Shown: positions 48,371-60,252, numbered from the stretch's first letter. The stretch: 64,000 nucleotides of DNA from Sphingomicrobium arenosum (GCF_026157085.1 NZ_JANPVN010000001.1:248001-312000); one strand, 5' to 3'. Notes: generated by a model not told the origin, from the sequence alone. Made by a program: numbers and translations.

Positions 48371-48751
48371 TCAGCCGGCCTTTTCGCCGACCAGACGCCC
48401 GATCTTCTTGATCAGCGCCTCCTCCTCATAGGGTTTCTGGAGGCGAGGCCGCTCCATCCATTCTTCAGGCATCGTCCAGTCGGCATAGCCCGAGGTGATG
48501 ACGAAGGGGACATTGCGGCCATTCAGGATTTCCAGCACCGGAAAGCTCTTTTCGCCGCGGATATTGAGGTCGACGATCGCCGCGTCGATCTGCTCGCGTC
48601 CGGCAAGATCCAGCGCGGCGGGCATGTCATAGGCCGGACCCACGACGAAATAGCCGCTCTCGCGCAAGGCATCCTCGGTTTTCAGCGACATGACCGGGCT
48701 ATCCTCCACCAGAAGGATGCGCGCGCCATTGGTCGCCTTGTCGTCACTCAT
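48371..48751 (-). CDS. single-domain response regulator
   Basis: 126 residues from the ATG with AGGGGTAATCGA upstream. The receiver fold has 'ILLVEDSPVMSLKTEDALRESGY', phosphoacceptor D61 in 'AAIVDLNI', 'FVITSGYAD' and 'RPRLQKPYEEEALIKKIGRL'. No output domain. The '(L)QKPY' ending is like that of receivers linked to HWE/HisKA2 kinases. The partner kinase is not in the window. Its stop abuts the TauE/SafE stop. Confidence 0.9.
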   Translation of the reverse strand: MSDDKATNGARILLVEDSPVMSLKTEDALRESGYFVVGPAYDMPAALDLAGREQIDAAIVDLNIRGEKSFPVLEILNGRNVPFVITSGYADWTMPEEWMERPRLQKPYEEEALIKKIGRLVGEKAG

Positions 48752-48839
48752 TCGATTACCCCTGTCAGAACCGGGCACGGCCCATCGGGGGGCAGTGCCA
48801 TTTGTCTCTTAATGTCGCAATGGAGCCGCTGGTTCCTTG

Positions 48840-49166
48840 TCATGCGGCGCATTTGATGCAGTGCGTCACGCTGGGATCATGCGCGAGGCGAGGGGGTGCG
48901 ATCGCCTCCCCGCATATTACGCACCACCCCCAGTCGCCCTCGTCGAGCCGCTTCAAGGCCGCATCGATGCGGGCCCGCTCGGCGGCGCGGCGTTGTTCGA
49001 GCGCCCGCGCCATCGCCTGTACCTGCATCGCGTCCATCCGCGACAGCCGCCCGACGCTCTCTTGGTCGAGCACGACGGGCTTGCGGCCCTCCTCGTCGAG
49101 CCGATCCTCGGCGCGAAGCGCGTCGCGACGCTCGATCAGCGCGGCGCGCGCTTCCGCCTCGGTCAT
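48840..49166 (-). CDS. DksA/TraR-type C4 zinc-finger protein
   Basis: 108 residues. A helical start (MTEAEARAALIERRDALRAED ... ALEQRRAAERARIDAALKRLDEGDWGW) leads to 'CVICGEAIAPPRLAHDPSVTHCIKCAA', the four-cysteine finger. It is shorter than E. coli DksA (151) and lacks a clear coiled-coil DxxDxA tip, so it may be a TraR- or YbiI-like member that binds the RNA polymerase secondary channel. It lies 4 bases downstream of the lipoprotein methyltransferase gene on the same strand. Confidence 0.88.
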   Translation of the reverse strand: MTEAEARAALIERRDALRAEDRLDEEGRKPVVLDQESVGRLSRMDAMQVQAMARALEQRRAAERARIDAALKRLDEGDWGWCVICGEAIAPPRLAHDPSVTHCIKCAA

Positions 49167-49170
49167 CGCC

Positions 49171-49995
49171 CTACATCGGCTTCCTGAACTTCAGCGTCAT
49201 GCGATCGCTCTCGCCGATGGCGAGATAGCGGTCGCGATCCTCGTCGCCCAAGGTCAGCACCGGGGGCAGGGTCCACACGCCTTTTTCCCAATCGGCGGTG
49301 TCTTTGGGATTGGCATTGATTTCGCTCGCGCCGACATATTCGAAGCCTGCGGCCTGCGCCAGCGCGATCACGGTCGAGGTCTTCATATAGCCCGACCCGC
49401 CTTCGCGTTCGGCAGGCGCACTCTCGGGCAGGCGATGTTCGACCACGCCGAGCACGCCACCGGGTTTGAGCATCTCGTACATTTCTGCAAAGGCCGTTGC
49501 GCCGGTGATCGTGTCGCTCGTCATCCAATTGTGCACGTTGCGGAACGTCAGCACCTTGTCAGCCGATCCGGCGGGCACTCTCACCTGGCCCTCTTGCCAC
49601 GGATAAGCGGCATAATTGACGCTTGCGGCATAGGTGGGATTGGCGTCGACGAAGCCGCGCACGCCACCCAAACCGCGCTCGCTCGCCACCGCATAATAGG
49701 TGCCGCCATTCGACAGGTAGGGCGCGAGGATCTGCGTATAGTATCCACCGCCCGGCCAGATTTCGACGACCGTGTCGGTCGGGCGCACCTCGAAGAAGCT
49801 CAGCGTCTCGACCGGGTGGCGATATTGATCGCGCGCCACGAAATTGTCGTCGCGAAGGCCCAAGCCGACGGCATCGCGAATGAGGTCGGCGAGCACCGCC
49901 TGCCCGATCGTCTGGCCAAGCCCGCCGCTGTTCGCGCAGGCGCCAAGCCCCATGGCGGCCAATCCCGCCGCTCCTGCAATCATCAAACGCATCAT
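49171..49995 (-). CDS. predicted lipoprotein with class I SAM methyltransferase fold
   Basis: 274 residues. The N-terminus is a lipoprotein signal with lipobox LGAC (C20). The rest resembles class I methyltransferases: motif I region 'PTDTVVEIWPGGGYYTQILAPYL', 'VLTFRNVHNWM', 'AEMYEMLKPGGVLGVVEHR' (motif with KPGG) and 'ALAQAAGFEYVGASEI'. The acid of motif I is 'VEIWPGGG', with E-I-W-P-G-G-G in place of the usual D/E-x-G-x-G-x-G. SAM is not known in the periplasm, so this is a puzzling location; the family is known as predicted secreted methyltransferases. Confidence 0.82.
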   Translation of the reverse strand: MMRLMIAGAAGLAAMGLGACANSGGLGQTIGQAVLADLIRDAVGLGLRDDNFVARDQYRHPVETLSFFEVRPTDTVVEIWPGGGYYTQILAPYLSNGGTYYAVASERGLGGVRGFVDANPTYAASVNYAAYPWQEGQVRVPAGSADKVLTFRNVHNWMTSDTITGATAFAEMYEMLKPGGVLGVVEHRLPESAPAEREGGSGYMKTSTVIALAQAAGFEYVGASEINANPKDTADWEKGVWTLPPVLTLGDEDRDRYLAIGESDRMTLKFRKPM

Positions 49996-50209
49996 CGTCT
50001 CCCTGTTGCTGTCCGTCCTTCCTGACCCAATGAACGGGGCCTCGTCAAAGTTTCGTTTCGATCCCGTTCGGATCGGTGGCCTGCTTCATCCCGATCACTG
50101 TCTTTAAGTCGTTATCGAGGTGAAACAGCGCCCTCACCGCGCCGACAAGAGCCTGTCGCCTGTCATGTGTAAGGCAGAGGTGACGCAACGGCTTATGGGG
50201 AGACACCCA

Positions 50210-51115
50210 ATGCGCGACCATGACCGCGAGAAGCGCTCACAGGACAGGCAGGACATGTGCGCCGACTGGCTCAAGGAGCCGATCGCTCCCGAACATTTTT
50301 GCCCGCGTCTCGCCTATCGCACCATCTTCATCTCCGACACCCATCTCGGCACGCCGGGCTGCAACGCCGACCTGCTCTACGATTTCCTGCGCTCGGTCGA
50401 TTGCGACACGCTCTATCTCGTCGGCGACATCATCGATGGCTGGCGGTTGAAGAAGGGCTGGTACTGGCCGCCGCGTCATAATGATGTCGTGCGCACCGTC
50501 CTCAAACTCGCGCAAAAAGGCACCCGCGTGGTCTTCGTGCCGGGCAACCACGACGAACTGTTCCGCGACTATGTCGGCCTGTCGCTCGGCGGGATCGAGA
50601 TCGTCGGCGAGGAGGTGCATCACACTGCCGACGGGCGCCGCCTGCTGGTTCTCCACGGCGACCAGTTCGACGGGGTAGTGGTCTATCACAAGTGGCTCGC
50701 GGTGCTGGGCGATCATGCCTATACGGCGCTGCTCAAGCTCAACCGCTGGGTCAATCTCGCCCGCAAGCTCTTCGGCAAGCCCTATTGGTCGCTTTCCGCC
50801 TATCTCAAGCTCAAGGTCAAGAATGCGGTCAGCTATATCGGCGAGTTCGAGCGGGTGGTCGCCGACGAGGCCGCGCGGCGCGGGGTCGACGGCGTCGTGT
50901 GCGGCCATATCCATCACGCAGAAATCCGCCGGATCGGCGACATCACCTATTACAACGACGGTGACTGGGTCGAAAGCTGCACCGCGCTGATCGAACATTT
51001 CGACGGCAGCATGCAGATCCTCAACTGGGCCGAGCGCAAGGCAGGACAGGCCGCCTCCGACACGGCGCGCGAGACAGGCCCTGCGAGCACCGTGCCTGCC
51101 GGAGCGCGGGCATGA
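50210..51115 (+). CDS. UDP-2,3-diacylglucosamine diphosphatase-like metallophosphoesterase
   Basis: 301 residues from the ATG preceded by ATGGGGAGACACCC. Calcineurin-type motifs: 'IFISDTHLGTPG' (DxH), 'LYLVGDIIDGW' (GDxxD), 'VFVPGNHDELFRDY' (GNHD), 'LLVLHGDQFDG' and 'GVVCGHIHHAEIRRIG' (GHxH). This resembles LpxH, but alphaproteobacteria usually use LpxI for lipid A, so the substrate may be another sugar nucleotide or lipid diphosphate. Translation is coupled by ATGA to a glycosyltransferase. Confidence 0.85.
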   Translation: MRDHDREKRSQDRQDMCADWLKEPIAPEHFCPRLAYRTIFISDTHLGTPGCNADLLYDFLRSVDCDTLYLVGDIIDGWRLKKGWYWPPRHNDVVRTVLKLAQKGTRVVFVPGNHDELFRDYVGLSLGGIEIVGEEVHHTADGRRLLVLHGDQFDGVVVYHKWLAVLGDHAYTALLKLNRWVNLARKLFGKPYWSLSAYLKLKVKNAVSYIGEFERVVADEAARRGVDGVVCGHIHHAEIRRIGDITYYNDGDWVESCTALIEHFDGSMQILNWAERKAGQAASDTARETGPASTVPAGARA

Positions 51116-52245
51116 CCGTCCTCATCGTCACCGACGCCTGGCACCCGCAGGTCAATGGCGTCGTGCGCGCGCTGGAAAAAACGATTGAGCAATTGCGTGC
51201 CTCGGGCACCCATGTCGAGCTCGTCTCGCCCGATCAATATCGCACCATCCCTTGCCCGACCTATCCCGAAATCCGCCTCGCGATGGTGCGCTATGCCACG
51301 ATCGCAGCGCGCCTCGACGCGCTCGGCGACAGGGTCACCCACGTCCATATCGCCACCGAGGGGCCGCTCGGCCAGAAGGTGCGCCGCTATTGTCGCCGCA
51401 AGGGGCTGGCCTTCACCACCAGCTTTCACACCCGTTTTCCCGACTATGTCGCAATGCGTAGCTGGTGCCCTGCCGACTGGGTTTGGCCGCTGGTGGCGCG
51501 CTTCCACGCGGCGGGGGCGCGCACGATGGTCGCGACCGACCGGCTTGGCAATGAGCTACGCACACGCGGCGTGAAGCGCCTTCATCGCTGGCCGCTCGGC
51601 GTCGACACCGATCTGTTCACGCCGGACCGCGCGCCGCATCCGCTGCTCGCGGACCTGCCGCGCCCCATTCGCCTCTATGTCGGCCGGGTCGCGATCGAGA
51701 AGAACGTCGAGGCGCTCCTGACCTTGCCGCAGCGCGGATCGACCGTGATCGTCGGCGGCGGCCCCGACCTCGACCAGCTTCGCGCGCGCTATCCGCATGC
51801 GCTTTTCCTCGGCCCCAGGTTCGGCGAGGAACTCGCCAGCCTCTACGTCGGCGCGGACGTCTTCGTTTTCCCCAGCCGAACCGACACCTTCGGCCTCGTC
51901 ATGGTAGAAGCGCTCGCCTGCGGCACCCCGGTCGCCGCCTTTCCGGTGCAGGGGCCGCTCGACATCGTGGGTGCGAAGGGCAGGGGGATGCACGGCAGTC
52001 GTCGGCCGGTCGGCGCGCTGGGCGATCGCTTGGGCGCCGCCATTCAACATGCCTTGAAGGCGAATCGCGCGGATTGCGTGGCCGAGGCGCGCCACTATGG
52101 CTGGGATCGCTGTACGCAGGCCTTCAGGGCCGGGCTCGTGCCGTTACGCGGCGGCACTGTGGAAGCGCTGGCCGAGCATCGCACGCCGATCGACTTCCCG
52201 GCCGTGCCGGAGCGTCTCGCTGCCCGCACGGCGGCGAGTTTCTAG
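51112..52245 (+). CDS. GT4 family glycosyltransferase
   Basis: 377 residues in the GT-B fold. N-terminal 'IVTDAWHPQVNGVVRALEKTIEQLRASGTHV' and 'HVHIATEGPLGQKVRRYCRRKGLAFTTSFHTRFPDY', C-terminal 'RLYVGRVAIEKNVEALL' and 'VFVFPSRTDTFGLVMVEALACGTPVAAFPVQGPLDIV' (the E-x7-E motif of GT4). Relatives add sugars to diacylglycerol or phosphatidylinositol (MgtA/PimB-like). It overlaps the phosphoesterase gene by four bases, which points to one lipid-modification step. Confidence 0.92.
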   Translation: MTVLIVTDAWHPQVNGVVRALEKTIEQLRASGTHVELVSPDQYRTIPCPTYPEIRLAMVRYATIAARLDALGDRVTHVHIATEGPLGQKVRRYCRRKGLAFTTSFHTRFPDYVAMRSWCPADWVWPLVARFHAAGARTMVATDRLGNELRTRGVKRLHRWPLGVDTDLFTPDRAPHPLLADLPRPIRLYVGRVAIEKNVEALLTLPQRGSTVIVGGGPDLDQLRARYPHALFLGPRFGEELASLYVGADVFVFPSRTDTFGLVMVEALACGTPVAAFPVQGPLDIVGAKGRGMHGSRRPVGALGDRLGAAIQHALKANRADCVAEARHYGWDRCTQAFRAGLVPLRGGTVEALAEHRTPIDFPAVPERLAARTAASF

Positions 52246-52248
52246 CGC

Positions 52249-53763
52249 CTAGAGGCAGGCCTCCAGATAGGGCTGGTCGAAGCCGAACTGCTTGGCCTTT
52301 TCCATCGTATAGGGACGAAGGCCCATCGAGCGATATTCGCCAATGATCTTACCGTCGGCGGTCTCGTCATGATATTCGAACTTGAACAGTTCCTGCGTGA
52401 CGATGACCTCGCCTTCCATCCCGATCACCTCGGTGATGTTGGTGGTGCGACGCGAACCGTCGCGAAGGCGCTTCACCTGGACGATAAGGTCGACCGAGTC
52501 CGCGATCTGGCGCGAGATCGCTTCCTTCGGGATCTTGATGTCGCCCATCATGACCATGTTCTCCATACGGGCGAGACACTCGCGCGGGCTATTGCTGTGC
52601 AACGTCGCCATCGAGCCGTCGTGTCCCGTGTTCATCGCGGCCAGAAGGTCGAAACATTCCTGGCCACGAATTTCGCCCAGGATGATGCGGTCGGGACGCA
52701 TACGCAGGGCGTTGATGACGAGGTCGCGAATGCTGATCGCGCCCTGGCCCTCGAGGTTGGCGGGACGCGTTTCCAGCGGCAGCCAGTGCGGCTGCTGGAG
52801 GCGAAGTTCGGCGGCGTCTTCGATGGTGATGACGCGCTCGCCCGGGTCGATCATCTTCGACAGGGCGTTGAGCATCGTCGTCTTGCCCGAACCCGTACCG
52901 CCCGAGATGACGATGTTCATGCGGCTCGCGCCGGCGATCTTGAGACAGGTCGCCATCTTTTCCGACATCGAGCCGAAGCCGCGCATCATGTCGACGGTGA
53001 TCGGCTTGTCCGAGAACTTACGAATGGAGAGCGCGGTGCCCTTCAGCGACAAAGGCGGGATGATTACGTTGACACGCGAACCATCCTTCAAGCGGGCGTC
53101 GGCCAGCGGCGTGGTCTGGTCGACGCGGCGGCCGACCTGGTTCACGATGCGCTGCGCGATCTGGAAAAGGTGCTCCTCGTCGCGGAACTGGATCTTGGCC
53201 AGTTCGAGCTTGCCCTTGCGTTCGATGAAGGTCTGGTCGGGGCCGTTGACCATGATATCGGACACGGCCGGGTCGGCGAGCAGTTCTTCGAGAGGGCCGA
53301 GGCCGAGCAGTTCGTCGACCAGCACCTTTTCCAGCGCGAACTGTTCGCGGCGGTTTAGCGTGATCTTCAGCTCGCCCAGCACCTCGGAGATGATCGGGCG
53401 GAATTCTTCCGCAAGCTCGTCCTTGCCGAGCGTGGCAGCGGCTTCGGGGTCGACACGTTCGAGGAGGCGCGGCAGCACCTGTTCCTTGATCTTGTGGACG
53501 CTGGCTTCAAAGCCTTCGCTGGACGCTTCTTCCTTGTGATCCGAATTCATGCGGTCGTTAAGCTTGTCCATCGCGGACAGGCTCGCGGCACCGCCGCCAC
53601 TGGGGGCGACAGGGGTCTCGTCGAGGCCGTTGTCCTCGACCTCGTTCTCTTCGCTCGACGACGGCGCGGGGCCACCCTTCATCGGACGCGCTACCCCGAA
53701 GCTCGGGCGCGCACCGCTGACATTTCCTCGCTTACCGAACGCATTCATCGCGCTTTTCCCCAT
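52249..53763 (-). CDS. cpaF: CpaF-type secretion ATPase
   Basis: 504 residues. A low-complexity N-terminus (PAPSSSEENEVEDNG) precedes the CpaF/TadA core: 'LLGLGPLEELLADPAVSDIMVNGPDQTFIERKGKLELA', 'RVNVIIPPLSLKGTALSIRKFS', Walker A 'ISGGTGSGKTTMLNALS', 'ERVITIEDAAELRLQQPHWLPLETRPAN', 'RPDRIILGEIRGQECFDLLAAMNTGHDGSMATLHSNSPRECLARMENMVMM'. It powers Flp/Tad pilus assembly. Neither tadB/tadC nor cpaB-E are adjacent, unlike the usual cluster. A second ATG five codons in is an alternative start. Confidence 0.93.
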   Translation of the reverse strand: MGKSAMNAFGKRGNVSGARPSFGVARPMKGGPAPSSSEENEVEDNGLDETPVAPSGGGAASLSAMDKLNDRMNSDHKEEASSEGFEASVHKIKEQVLPRLLERVDPEAAATLGKDELAEEFRPIISEVLGELKITLNRREQFALEKVLVDELLGLGPLEELLADPAVSDIMVNGPDQTFIERKGKLELAKIQFRDEEHLFQIAQRIVNQVGRRVDQTTPLADARLKDGSRVNVIIPPLSLKGTALSIRKFSDKPITVDMMRGFGSMSEKMATCLKIAGASRMNIVISGGTGSGKTTMLNALSKMIDPGERVITIEDAAELRLQQPHWLPLETRPANLEGQGAISIRDLVINALRMRPDRIILGEIRGQECFDLLAAMNTGHDGSMATLHSNSPRECLARMENMVMMGDIKIPKEAISRQIADSVDLIVQVKRLRDGSRRTTNITEVIGMEGEVIVTQELFKFEYHDETADGKIIGEYRSMGLRPYTMEKAKQFGFDQPYLEACL

Positions 53764-53837
53764 GGATTCGTGTCTGGTCGGTAATGGTGAATAGGATGCA
53801 AACTTTTAGAAAAGCCTAATGCCGGTTACATCGCGCT

Positions 53838-55343
53838 TTAACGCTTCGGCCTAATCAGAGCTGAAGGATCGGGAGCAAACAGCGCCTCCACCTCGCCCGG
53901 CGCGACGTCGGCCTTCTGCGCAAAGATGCATAGCTGGCCGCCGCGCCCGCTGTTGAAACGGCCCCAGAAATTCTGCTCGAATGCTGCAACGGTGCGCAAC
54001 CTTCCGTCCATGCCGGGAGCCGCCTCGAAGGGGGCGCATCGCCCGCCGACCGAGAGCAGGAGATAGGGGGAATCGGATGCCAGCGGCTCGGGTGCCCCGC
54101 CGTCGAGAAAGGTGAGCCCTTCGCGCAGGAAGTCGGGCGCCTCGACCCGCGCGCCGGTTGCCGCCCGCCAGCGCGCCACCTCGGCCTCGACCGCATGATA
54201 GCGGCGATGCTCGCTTAGTGCGACGAGTGCCGGAAGCGCGATACAGGCGAAGACAAAGGTCGGCCACAGCGGACGTGTGGCGCGACCCAGCGCCGCCAGC
54301 ATCGCCCCACCCGACAAGGCGGCCAGTGCCAGCGCGGGCAGCATCATGCGCGGCTTGGGATCGATCGCCAGAACGTAGGTGAGGAAGAGGATATGACCGA
54401 GCGTGAGGAGGACGAGCCGGGTGAGGGTCCTGCGCTGCTCGGGCGTGCCGATCCAGCGGATCGCGATCCACCCCGTCACCATCAGCAGCAGCAGAAAGCC
54501 GGTCCACGGATGGATCAGCAGGTTGAGCGGCCCGTCGATCAGGGGATGCAGCGCGACCGGCCCCTCGTGCCGCCAGCTTTCGATCAGCGCACGATTGAAG
54601 AAGGGCAGGGCGCCGTCGCCCAGCACCATGTCGGTCTCGGTCGAAGCAATGCCGCCATGCCCGGTGGATAGCAACCGCCGATAGAGCGGATCGCCCGTAG
54701 CCAGCGCAAAGCCGATGAATTCGACGAGGAAGGGGAGCGCCAGACCGCTTAAGGTGCCCACCGCCGGGGCAATGTGCCGCCGCATCAGTGGCGTCAGCGT
54801 GAACAGCGCTCCCAACGCAATCACGAGGAACAGGCCCGTCTCGCGTGTCTGTAGCGCGAGCCCCAGCGCCAGTCCTGCGCGCCACCAGCGCCGCTGGAGC
54901 AACCACAGGGCGCCAAGGCTGATCAGCAGAAGTTCGATCGGCTCGACCGCCGGGACAAGCAGCCGCGCCGACATGACGGGCGCAATCACCAACAGCGACG
55001 CGCCGACCAACCCGGCGGGGGCGCCGAACAGCCGGTCGCCGATCCGCCGCAGCACGAGCACGGCGCCAAGGCTCGCGGCTAGCGGCACGATCCCCGCAAC
55101 CCAGCGGTTTTCGCCCAAGAGCGCGAACAGCGCCGCCATCGGCGCCACCAAAGGCCAGCGCGCCTCCCAATGGTCGGTCGGCAGGCACGGCCCTTGCGCG
55201 ACCCAGCAGCGCGCCGCTTCGACATATTGGTAATCGTCGGCCCCGCGCCCGACATAGCCGGCGGGATTGATGACCAGCAGCACCCCAAGCAGCGCCAACA
55301 GCGCCGCATCGGCCCGCCATCCCGTTGCCCAGCGCTTGCTCAA
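53838..55343 (-). CDS. GT39-like polytopic membrane protein (paralogue 2)
   Basis: 501 residues from a TTG preceded by AGGGGGACGAGGGC; a further upstream TTG (55394) would start inside the atp terminator. N-terminal 'INPAGYVGRGADDYQYVEAARCWVAQGPCLPTDHWEARWPLVAP' matches the paralogue near 33 kb, with about ten membrane helices and a C-terminal periplasmic domain (LLLSVGGRCAPF ... QLCIFAQKAD). The fold is that of polyprenyl-phosphate-sugar transferases (PMT/ArnT). Substrate unknown. It is co-directional with and downstream of the atp operon, beyond a terminator. Confidence 0.75.
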   Translation of the reverse strand: MSKRWATGWRADAALLALLGVLLVINPAGYVGRGADDYQYVEAARCWVAQGPCLPTDHWEARWPLVAPMAALFALLGENRWVAGIVPLAASLGAVLVLRRIGDRLFGAPAGLVGASLLVIAPVMSARLLVPAVEPIELLLISLGALWLLQRRWWRAGLALGLALQTRETGLFLVIALGALFTLTPLMRRHIAPAVGTLSGLALPFLVEFIGFALATGDPLYRRLLSTGHGGIASTETDMVLGDGALPFFNRALIESWRHEGPVALHPLIDGPLNLLIHPWTGFLLLLMVTGWIAIRWIGTPEQRRTLTRLVLLTLGHILFLTYVLAIDPKPRMMLPALALAALSGGAMLAALGRATRPLWPTFVFACIALPALVALSEHRRYHAVEAEVARWRAATGARVEAPDFLREGLTFLDGGAPEPLASDSPYLLLSVGGRCAPFEAAPGMDGRLRTVAAFEQNFWGRFNSGRGGQLCIFAQKADVAPGEVEALFAPDPSALIRPKR

Positions 55344-55385
55344 GCCCTCGTCCCCCTTCGCCGCCGAGCCTAGCGGGCAGGGGGG

Positions 55386-55428
55386 CAAAAGCAATCGGGC
55401 CGCGGTTCCGTCGCTGGAACCGCGGCCC
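55386..55428 (-). terminator. terminator of the atp operon
   Basis: Exact 13-base-pair stem (GGGCCGCGGTTCC with GGAACCGCGGCCC) with a 6-base loop, followed on the minus strand by GATTGCTTTTG. It lies 29 bases beyond the atpC stop. Confidence 0.8.
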
Positions 55429-55457
55429 GAATAATTGAGCGCATCGAAGAAAGGGCC

Positions 55458-55712
55458 TTAACCCTCGATCTTCTCCGCCAGCACGGTAAGGCCCTTGTCG
55501 CCGACTTCGGCGAACCCGCCCGACACGGTGACGCGCTCGGGCGCACCATTGCCGCTGTGGATTTCGAGGCTACCGTTCTTGAGCGTCGTCATGAAGGGCG
55601 CATGGCCCTCCATCACCCCGAAATCGCCCTCGACGCCGGGGACGACGACCATCTGGACGTCGCCCGAGCGTACGAGCTTTTCCGGCGTGACGAGTTCGAA
55701 GTGAAGTGCCAT
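55458..55712 (-). CDS. atpC: F1F0 ATP synthase epsilon subunit (short form)
   Basis: 84 residues from ATG giving '[84 protein letters not shown]' in overall layout. Only the N-terminal beta-sandwich is present. The C-terminal two-helix inhibitory domain of standard epsilon (130-140 residues) is missing, as in several other sphingomonads. Final gene of atpHAGDC; it starts 4 bases after the atpD stop. Confidence 0.93.
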   Translation of the reverse strand: MALHFELVTPEKLVRSGDVQMVVVPGVEGDFGVMEGHAPFMTTLKNGSLEIHSGNGAPERVTVSGGFAEVGDKGLTVLAEKIEG

Positions 55713-55716
55713 CGCC

Positions 55717-58078
<2,362 letters not shown>

Positions 58079-58138
58079 TGGTGCTTCTCTCTCTGCCCGT
58101 CACCCCTCCGATCGGAGAGGTGACGCTTGGGTGATCTC

Positions 58139-59668
58139 TTAGGCGAACTGCTTGGAGAAGTCGGAGAGCGCGGCGCTCAGCTTCTCGGCGGTATCGTCTT
58201 CGAGCTTCTTCGTTTCGCGGATGGTGACGAGCACGTCATTGTGATCCGAACGCATGTAGCTGAGCATCGCCGCTTCATAGCGGGTCACGTCCTCGACCTT
58301 GACGTCATCGATGAAGCCCTTGGTGCCGGCAAAGATGCTGGCGACCTGTTCTTCGACCGGCATCGGCGAGAATTGCGGCTGCTTGAGGAGCTCGGTGAGG
58401 CGAGCGCCACGCGCCAGAAGCTTCTGGGTCGAGGCGTCGAGGTCCGAACCGAACTGCGCGAAGGCAGCCATTTCGCGATACTGCGCCAGTTCCAGCTTGA
58501 TGGAGCCGGCGACCTTCTTCATCGCCTTGGTCTGCGCGGCGCCACCGACGCGGCTGACCGACAGGCCGACGTTAATCGCGGGGCGGATGCCCTGATAGAA
58601 GAGGTCGGTCTCGAGGAAGATCTGCCCATCGGTGATGGAGATCACGTTGGTCGGAATGTAGGCCGACACGTCGCCCGCCTGCGTTTCGATGATCGGCAGC
58701 GCGGTCAGCGAGCCGGCGCCATTGTCTTCGTTCATCTTCGCCGCGCGCTCGAGGAGGCGCGAGTGGAGATAGAAAACGTCGCCCGGATAGGCTTCGCGGC
58801 CCGGCGGGCGGCGGAGAAGGAGCGACATCTGGCGGTAGGCGACGGCCTGCTTCGACAGATCGTCGTAGCAGATGACGGCGTGCATGCCGTTGTCGCGGAA
58901 ATATTCGCCCATCGCGCAGCCGGTATAGGGCGCGAGGAACTGCAGCGGGGCCGGCTCCGAAGCGGTCGCGGCGACGACGATCGAATATTCCATCGCGCCA
59001 TTTTCTTCGAGCGCACGGACGATCTGCGCGACGGTCGAGCGCTTCTGGCCGACGGCGACATAGACGCAGTAGAGCTTGTTGCTCTCGTCATCGCCCGCAT
59101 TGGCACCCTTCTGGTTGATGAAGGTGTCGAGCGCGACGGCCGACTTGCCGGTCTGGCGGTCGCCGATGATCAGTTCGCGCTGGCCGCGGCCGACGGGAAC
59201 GAGCGCGTCGATGGCCTTGAGGCCGGTCTGCACCGGCTCGTGGACCGACTTCCTCGGGATGATGCCCGGCGCCTTGACTTCGACGCGGCTGCGCTTCTCG
59301 GCAACGATCGGGCCCTTGCCGTCGATCGGGTTGCCGAGCGCGTCGACGACGCGGCCGAGCAGGCCCTTGCCGACGGGCACGTCGACGATGGTGCCGGTGC
59401 GCTTGACGGTCGAGCCTTCGCGGACGCCCTGGTCCGAACCGAAGATGACGACGCCAACATTGTCATGTTCGAGGTTGAGGGCCATGCCCTGCACGCCGCC
59501 TTCGAACTCGACCATTTCACCGGCCTGGACCTTGTCGAGGCCGTGGACGCGGGCGATGCCGTCGCCGACCGACAGGACGCTGCCGGTTTCGGTGACTTGC
59601 GCCTCGGCGTCGAAATTCTCGATCTCGTCGCGGATCACACGGGAAATTTCAGCGGCACGGATATCCAT
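58139..59668 (-). CDS. atpA: F1F0 ATP synthase alpha subunit
   Basis: 509 residues. '[44 protein letters not shown]' start, P-loop '[15 protein letters not shown]' near residue 170, '[14 protein letters not shown]', '[30 protein letters not shown]' and '[28 protein letters not shown]'. Standard length. Noncatalytic nucleotide sites and the arginine finger region (SVSRVG) are intact. Confidence 0.98.
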   Translation of the reverse strand: MDIRAAEISRVIRDEIENFDAEAQVTETGSVLSVGDGIARVHGLDKVQAGEMVEFEGGVQGMALNLEHDNVGVVIFGSDQGVREGSTVKRTGTIVDVPVGKGLLGRVVDALGNPIDGKGPIVAEKRSRVEVKAPGIIPRKSVHEPVQTGLKAIDALVPVGRGQRELIIGDRQTGKSAVALDTFINQKGANAGDDESNKLYCVYVAVGQKRSTVAQIVRALEENGAMEYSIVVAATASEPAPLQFLAPYTGCAMGEYFRDNGMHAVICYDDLSKQAVAYRQMSLLLRRPPGREAYPGDVFYLHSRLLERAAKMNEDNGAGSLTALPIIETQAGDVSAYIPTNVISITDGQIFLETDLFYQGIRPAINVGLSVSRVGGAAQTKAMKKVAGSIKLELAQYREMAAFAQFGSDLDASTQKLLARGARLTELLKQPQFSPMPVEEQVASIFAGTKGFIDDVKVEDVTRYEAAMLSYMRSDHNDVLVTIRETKKLEDDTAEKLSAALSDFSKQFA

Positions 59669-59688
59669 GTTCAGCCTTTCATCGAGCC

Positions 59689-60252
59689 TTATTGGGCGGC
59701 ACCCGCCATCTTGGTGGCGAGCGAGTTCAATTTGGTTTGGACGGAAGCGTCGATCAGCTCGGAGCCGAGCTGGATGCGAACGCCGCCGAGGAGAGCGGGG
59801 TCGACCGCGGTGTCGAGCGAAACGGTGCGGCCGGCACGCGCCGACAGCTTCGTTTCGAGCGTCTTGATCTGCGCGTCGGTCAGCGGGCGCGCGCTAGTCA
59901 CGGTGGCACGGGCCTGGCCCTTGTGCGCGGCCATGAGCGCGTCGAAGACGCGGATCGCGTCACCAAGCTGCGACAGACGACCATTGGCCGCGAGCACGCC
60001 GAGGAAATTCTTGGACAGCGGATCGAGCTTCAGTTCATCCGCGATCTTGCCCATCGCGCGGGTGGTGGCCTCGCGGCTGACGGCGGGCGATTCGATCATC
60101 GCGCCAAGTTCGGGGGCCTGCTCCAATGCACCACGCACGCGCGCAAGGCTCGCCTCGACGGTGTCGAGGACCGACTTCTCGCGGGCGAGTTCGAACAATG
60201 CAGTCGCGTAGCGTCCTGCCAAGCTGGCCTTCATGCCGCTGCCAATATCCAC
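59689..60252 (-). CDS. atpH: F1F0 ATP synthase delta subunit
   Basis: 187 residues from a GTG giving '[26 protein letters not shown]', close to the start usual in sphingomonads, with CGGAG about 10 bases upstream. An ATG 12 codons further upstream and an internal ATG at codon 7 are alternatives. C-terminal '[65 protein letters not shown]' is the delta/OSCP signature. It links F1 to the stator and leads the operon. Confidence 0.94.
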   Translation of the reverse strand: MDIGSGMKASLAGRYATALFELAREKSVLDTVEASLARVRGALEQAPELGAMIESPAVSREATTRAMGKIADELKLDPLSKNFLGVLAANGRLSQLGDAIRVFDALMAAHKGQARATVTSARPLTDAQIKTLETKLSARAGRTVSLDTAVDPALLGGVRIQLGSELIDASVQTKLNSLATKMAGAAQ

